From positions 1-13,332 of the forward strand of contig JANXSA010000371.1 of the NCBI GenBank assembly GCA_025352915.1: a stretch of DNA of 13,332 nucleotides, written 5' to 3'. Source of the DNA: Rhodospirillales bacterium. Its GTDB lineage: Bacteria; Pseudomonadota; Alphaproteobacteria; Acetobacterales; Acetobacteraceae. Under the pieces are notes generated by a model. The model saw nothing but the letters and a program-made list of their open reading frames with translations, ran no database searches and had not been told where the DNA came from. Positions 11,167 through 13,332 of the stretch are shown here, in pieces (within the stretch, counting starts at the first letter, position 1; every line of letters starts with the position of its first letter). Position numbers and translations under genes: made by a program.

Positions 11167-13332
11167 ATGAACGCCCCCTTCGCCACCTCGTCCCTCGCCG
11201 CCCGCCTCCGCCGCGAAACCGCGGGCGAAGTCCTGTTCTCCCAAGCCGATCGCGGCCGTTACGCCACCGATGCCTCGATCTACCAGATCACCCCGATCGG
11301 CGTCCTCGTCCCCAAAACCATCACCGACGTCCAGGCCGCCCTGTCCATCGCCCGCGAAGCCGGCATCCCCATCCTCCCCCGCGGCGCCGGCACCAGCCAA
11401 TGCGGTCAAACCGTCAACCGCGCCCTCGTCATCGACTGCTCCAAACACCTCAAGCGCATCCTCGACATCAACCCCGAAACCCGAACCGCCCTCGTCGAAC
11501 CCGGCCTCGTCCTCGCCCACCTCAACCAGGCCCTCAAACCCCACAACCTGTTCTTCCCCGTCGACCCCTCCACCCACGCCCGCTGCACCATCGGCGGCAT
11601 GGCCGGCAATAATTCCTGCGGCAGCAAATCCATCCGCTACGGCCTGATGGCCGACAACGTCACCGCCATCGACGCCATCCTCGCCAACGGCACCGCCCAC
11701 CGCTTCACCCACCTCCCCGACAACCTCGGCGCCAATCTCCCGCCGGCCATCGCCGCCCTGATCCAAGACCTGCGCGCCCTGGGTGCCAGCGAAGCCGACG
11801 AAATCGCCGCCCGCTTCCCGAAAGAACTCCGCCGCGTCGGCGGCTACAACATCGAAACCCTCACCCCAGCCGCCCGCGCCGAAAACCGGGAAAACCTCGC
11901 CCGCCTCCTGGTCGGCAGCGAAGGCACCCTGGCCTTCTCCGCCGCAATCGAACTCACCCTGCACCCGATAAAGCCGAGAAAACTCCTGGGCATCTGCCAA
12001 TTCCCCACCTTCCGCGCCGCCATGGCCGCCAGCCAGCACCTCGTCACCCTGGACCCCGAAGCCGTCGAACTCGTCGACCGCACCATGATCGACCTCGGCC
12101 GCGCCATCCCGATCTACCGCCCCACCATCGACCGCATGCTGATCGGCGAACCCAACTCAATCCTCATCGTCGAATTCCACGGCCACGAAGACGCCCCCCT
12201 CCTGGCCAAACTCGCCGAGCTGGACACCATGATGGCCGACCTCGGCTACCCAAACGCCGTCGTCCGCGCCACCGACCCCCAATTCCAGGCCGACATCGCC
12301 AGCGTCCGCGAAGCCGGCCTCAACATCATGATGTCGATGAAAGGCGACGGCAAACCGGTCTCCTTCATCGAGGATTGCGCCGTCGACCTGCCCGACCTCG
12401 CCGACTACACCGAACGCCTCAACGACGTCTTCGCCCGCCACGGCACCAAAGGCACCTGGTACGCCCACGCCTCGGTCGGCTGCCTGCATGTCCGCCCGGT
12501 GCTCAGCATGAAGGACCCCGCCGACGTCGCCCGCATGCGCGCCATCGCCGAAGAATGCTTCGCCTTGGTGCGCGACTACAAGGGCAGCCATTCCGGCGAA
12601 CACGGCGACGGCATCGTCCGCTCCGAATTCAACGAAACCATGTTCGGCTCCCGCATCGCCCGGGCCTTCGAGACGGTGAAGGACAGTTTCGACCCCGCCG
12701 GCACCCTCAACCCCGGCCGCGTCGTCCGCCCGCCGCGCATGGACGACCGCTCGCTGTTCCGCTACCCGCCCGGCTACGCCGCCGCCCCCGGCTTCACCCC
12801 GCAACTCGACTGGTCCGCCTATCCCGGCCCCCTCGGCGGCATGCTCGGCGCGGTCGAGATGTGCAACAACAACGGCACCTGCCGCAAGCTCGACCCCGGC
12901 CTGATGTGCCCCTCCTTCCGCGCCACGCGGGACGAGCGCGACGTGACCCGCGGCCGCGCCAACACGTTGCGCCTGGCGCTCACCGGCCAGCTCGGCGCCG
13001 ACGCCATGGCGTCGGACGCCATGGCCGACAGCATGAGCCTCTGCGTCTCCTGCAAGGCCTGCCGCCGCGAATGCCCCACCGGCGTCGACATGGCCAAATT
13101 CAAAATCGAAGCCACCGCCGCCCGCGCCGCGCGCCATGGCGTCAAACTCCGCGAACGCCTGATCGCCGAACTCCCCCGCATCGCCCCATGGGCCACCCGC
13201 TTCCCCGCCCTCCTCAACCTGCGCAACCGCGTCCCCGCCTTGCGCCGCCTCGGCGAACGCATCGGTCTCGCCGCCGCCCGCCCCCTGCCGGAATGGCGCC
13301 CCGACCCTTTCCGCGACGACGAGGCGGACGGC
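11167..13332 (+). CDS. FAD-binding and 4Fe-4S dehydrogenase (glycolate/D-lactate type), 3' end missing
   Basis: The frame is open for 722 codons to the right edge, so the gene is incomplete. The N-terminal half is an FAD-linked oxidase: TDASIYQI near 36-43, FAD-binding PRGAGTS (R72-S77) and GGMAGNNSCGSKSIRYG (from 143). The FAD-oxidase C-terminal domain follows with HSGEHGDGIVRSEF, whose histidine belongs to the usual metal/substrate site. Then come cysteines for two iron-sulfur clusters: C566, C572, C581 (CP) and the classical C626-x2-C629-x2-C632-x3-C636-P. Known relatives with this layout (YdiJ/D-2-hydroxyacid dehydrogenases, about 1000 residues) continue with a CCG-type Fe-S domain, expected beyond the window. 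They oxidise glycolate, D-lactate or D-2-hydroxyglutarate and pass electrons to the membrane. Placement opposite the serine-glyoxylate aminotransferase favours glycolate, but this is inference. Confidence 0.9.
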   Translation, partial: MNAPFATSSLAARLRRETAGEVLFSQADRGRYATDASIYQITPIGVLVPKTITDVQAALSIAREAGIPILPRGAGTSQCGQTVNRALVIDCSKHLKRILDINPETRTALVEPGLVLAHLNQALKPHNLFFPVDPSTHARCTIGGMAGNNSCGSKSIRYGLMADNVTAIDAILANGTAHRFTHLPDNLGANLPPAIAALIQDLRALGASEADEIAARFPKELRRVGGYNIETLTPAARAENRENLARLLVGSEGTLAFSAAIELTLHPIKPRKLLGICQFPTFRAAMAASQHLVTLDPEAVELVDRTMIDLGRAIPIYRPTIDRMLIGEPNSILIVEFHGHEDAPLLAKLAELDTMMADLGYPNAVVRATDPQFQADIASVREAGLNIMMSMKGDGKPVSFIEDCAVDLPDLADYTERLNDVFARHGTKGTWYAHASVGCLHVRPVLSMKDPADVARMRAIAEECFALVRDYKGSHSGEHGDGIVRSEFNETMFGSRIARAFETVKDSFDPAGTLNPGRVVRPPRMDDRSLFRYPPGYAAAPGFTPQLDWSAYPGPLGGMLGAVEMCNNNGTCRKLDPGLMCPSFRATRDERDVTRGRANTLRLALTGQLGADAMASDAMADSMSLCVSCKACRRECPTGVDMAKFKIEATAARAARHGVKLRERLIAELPRIAPWATRFPALLNLRNRVPALRRLGERIGLAAARPLPEWRPDPFRDDEADG

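Noticed and set aside
12157..13137. Minus-strand open frame opposite the FAD/Fe-S dehydrogenase
   Set aside because: Gly/Ala/Val-rich antisense shadow; the plus strand encodes the FAD-domain and Fe-S cysteine motifs in one continuous frame.

Overview
The window is about 13.3 kb of very GC-rich DNA with dense coding and strong C/G bias at third codon positions. The gene set suggests an alphaproteobacterium, most likely Rhodospirillales/Acetobacteraceae: a PleD next to rpmG, a ChvI/ChvG-like regulator-kinase pair, a DmdB-like acyl-CoA ligase and a serine-glyoxylate aminotransferase. The assignment comes from recognising protein families, not from a database search. No phage, transposase, CRISPR array, tRNA or rRNA is visible. 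This is mostly ordinary chromosome with one small accessory-looking block and two odd non-coding elements.

Layout, left to right. (1) The 3' part of an S41 carboxy-terminal processing protease gene, then rpmG (ribosomal protein bL33, zinc-free form) with a rho-independent terminator. (2) Convergent to these, pleD: REC-REC-GGDEF, a diguanylate cyclase with intact active site and c-di-GMP inhibitory site. (3) Divergent from pleD, after a 308-bp regulatory gap, an acyl-CoA ligase. It is followed by an AT-rich inverted-repeat element (4325-4432), a small unknown gene, and a SAM-dependent methyltransferase whose start overlaps the stop of the small gene. (4) On the minus strand, a three-gene operon: a small lipoprotein, an OmpR-type response regulator and a sensor histidine kinase. 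(5) Divergent from that, three small exported proteins in a row: a glycine-zipper lipoprotein, a Gly/Ala/His-rich secreted protein and a YYAPPP-repeat secreted protein. (6) A minus-strand serine-glyoxylate aminotransferase, a second copy of the AT-rich inverted-repeat element (10827-10990), and a divergent FAD/4Fe-4S dehydrogenase of the glycolate/D-lactate type that runs off the right edge.

How the genes may work together. Region 6 looks like a glycolate/glyoxylate module: the flavoprotein would oxidise a 2-hydroxyacid such as glycolate, and the aminotransferase would convert glyoxylate to glycine using serine. Regions 4 and 5 may be one envelope-sensing unit: the two-component operon faces the three exported-protein genes across a 159-bp gap. 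That gap holds GTCAC half-sites spaced 11 bp apart, the spacing expected for an OmpR-family regulator. The most unexplained structure is the pair of AT-rich elements. Each consists of two outward-facing hairpin arms of the same sequence family flanking a different core, which resembles a small mobile or REP/MITE-like repeat.
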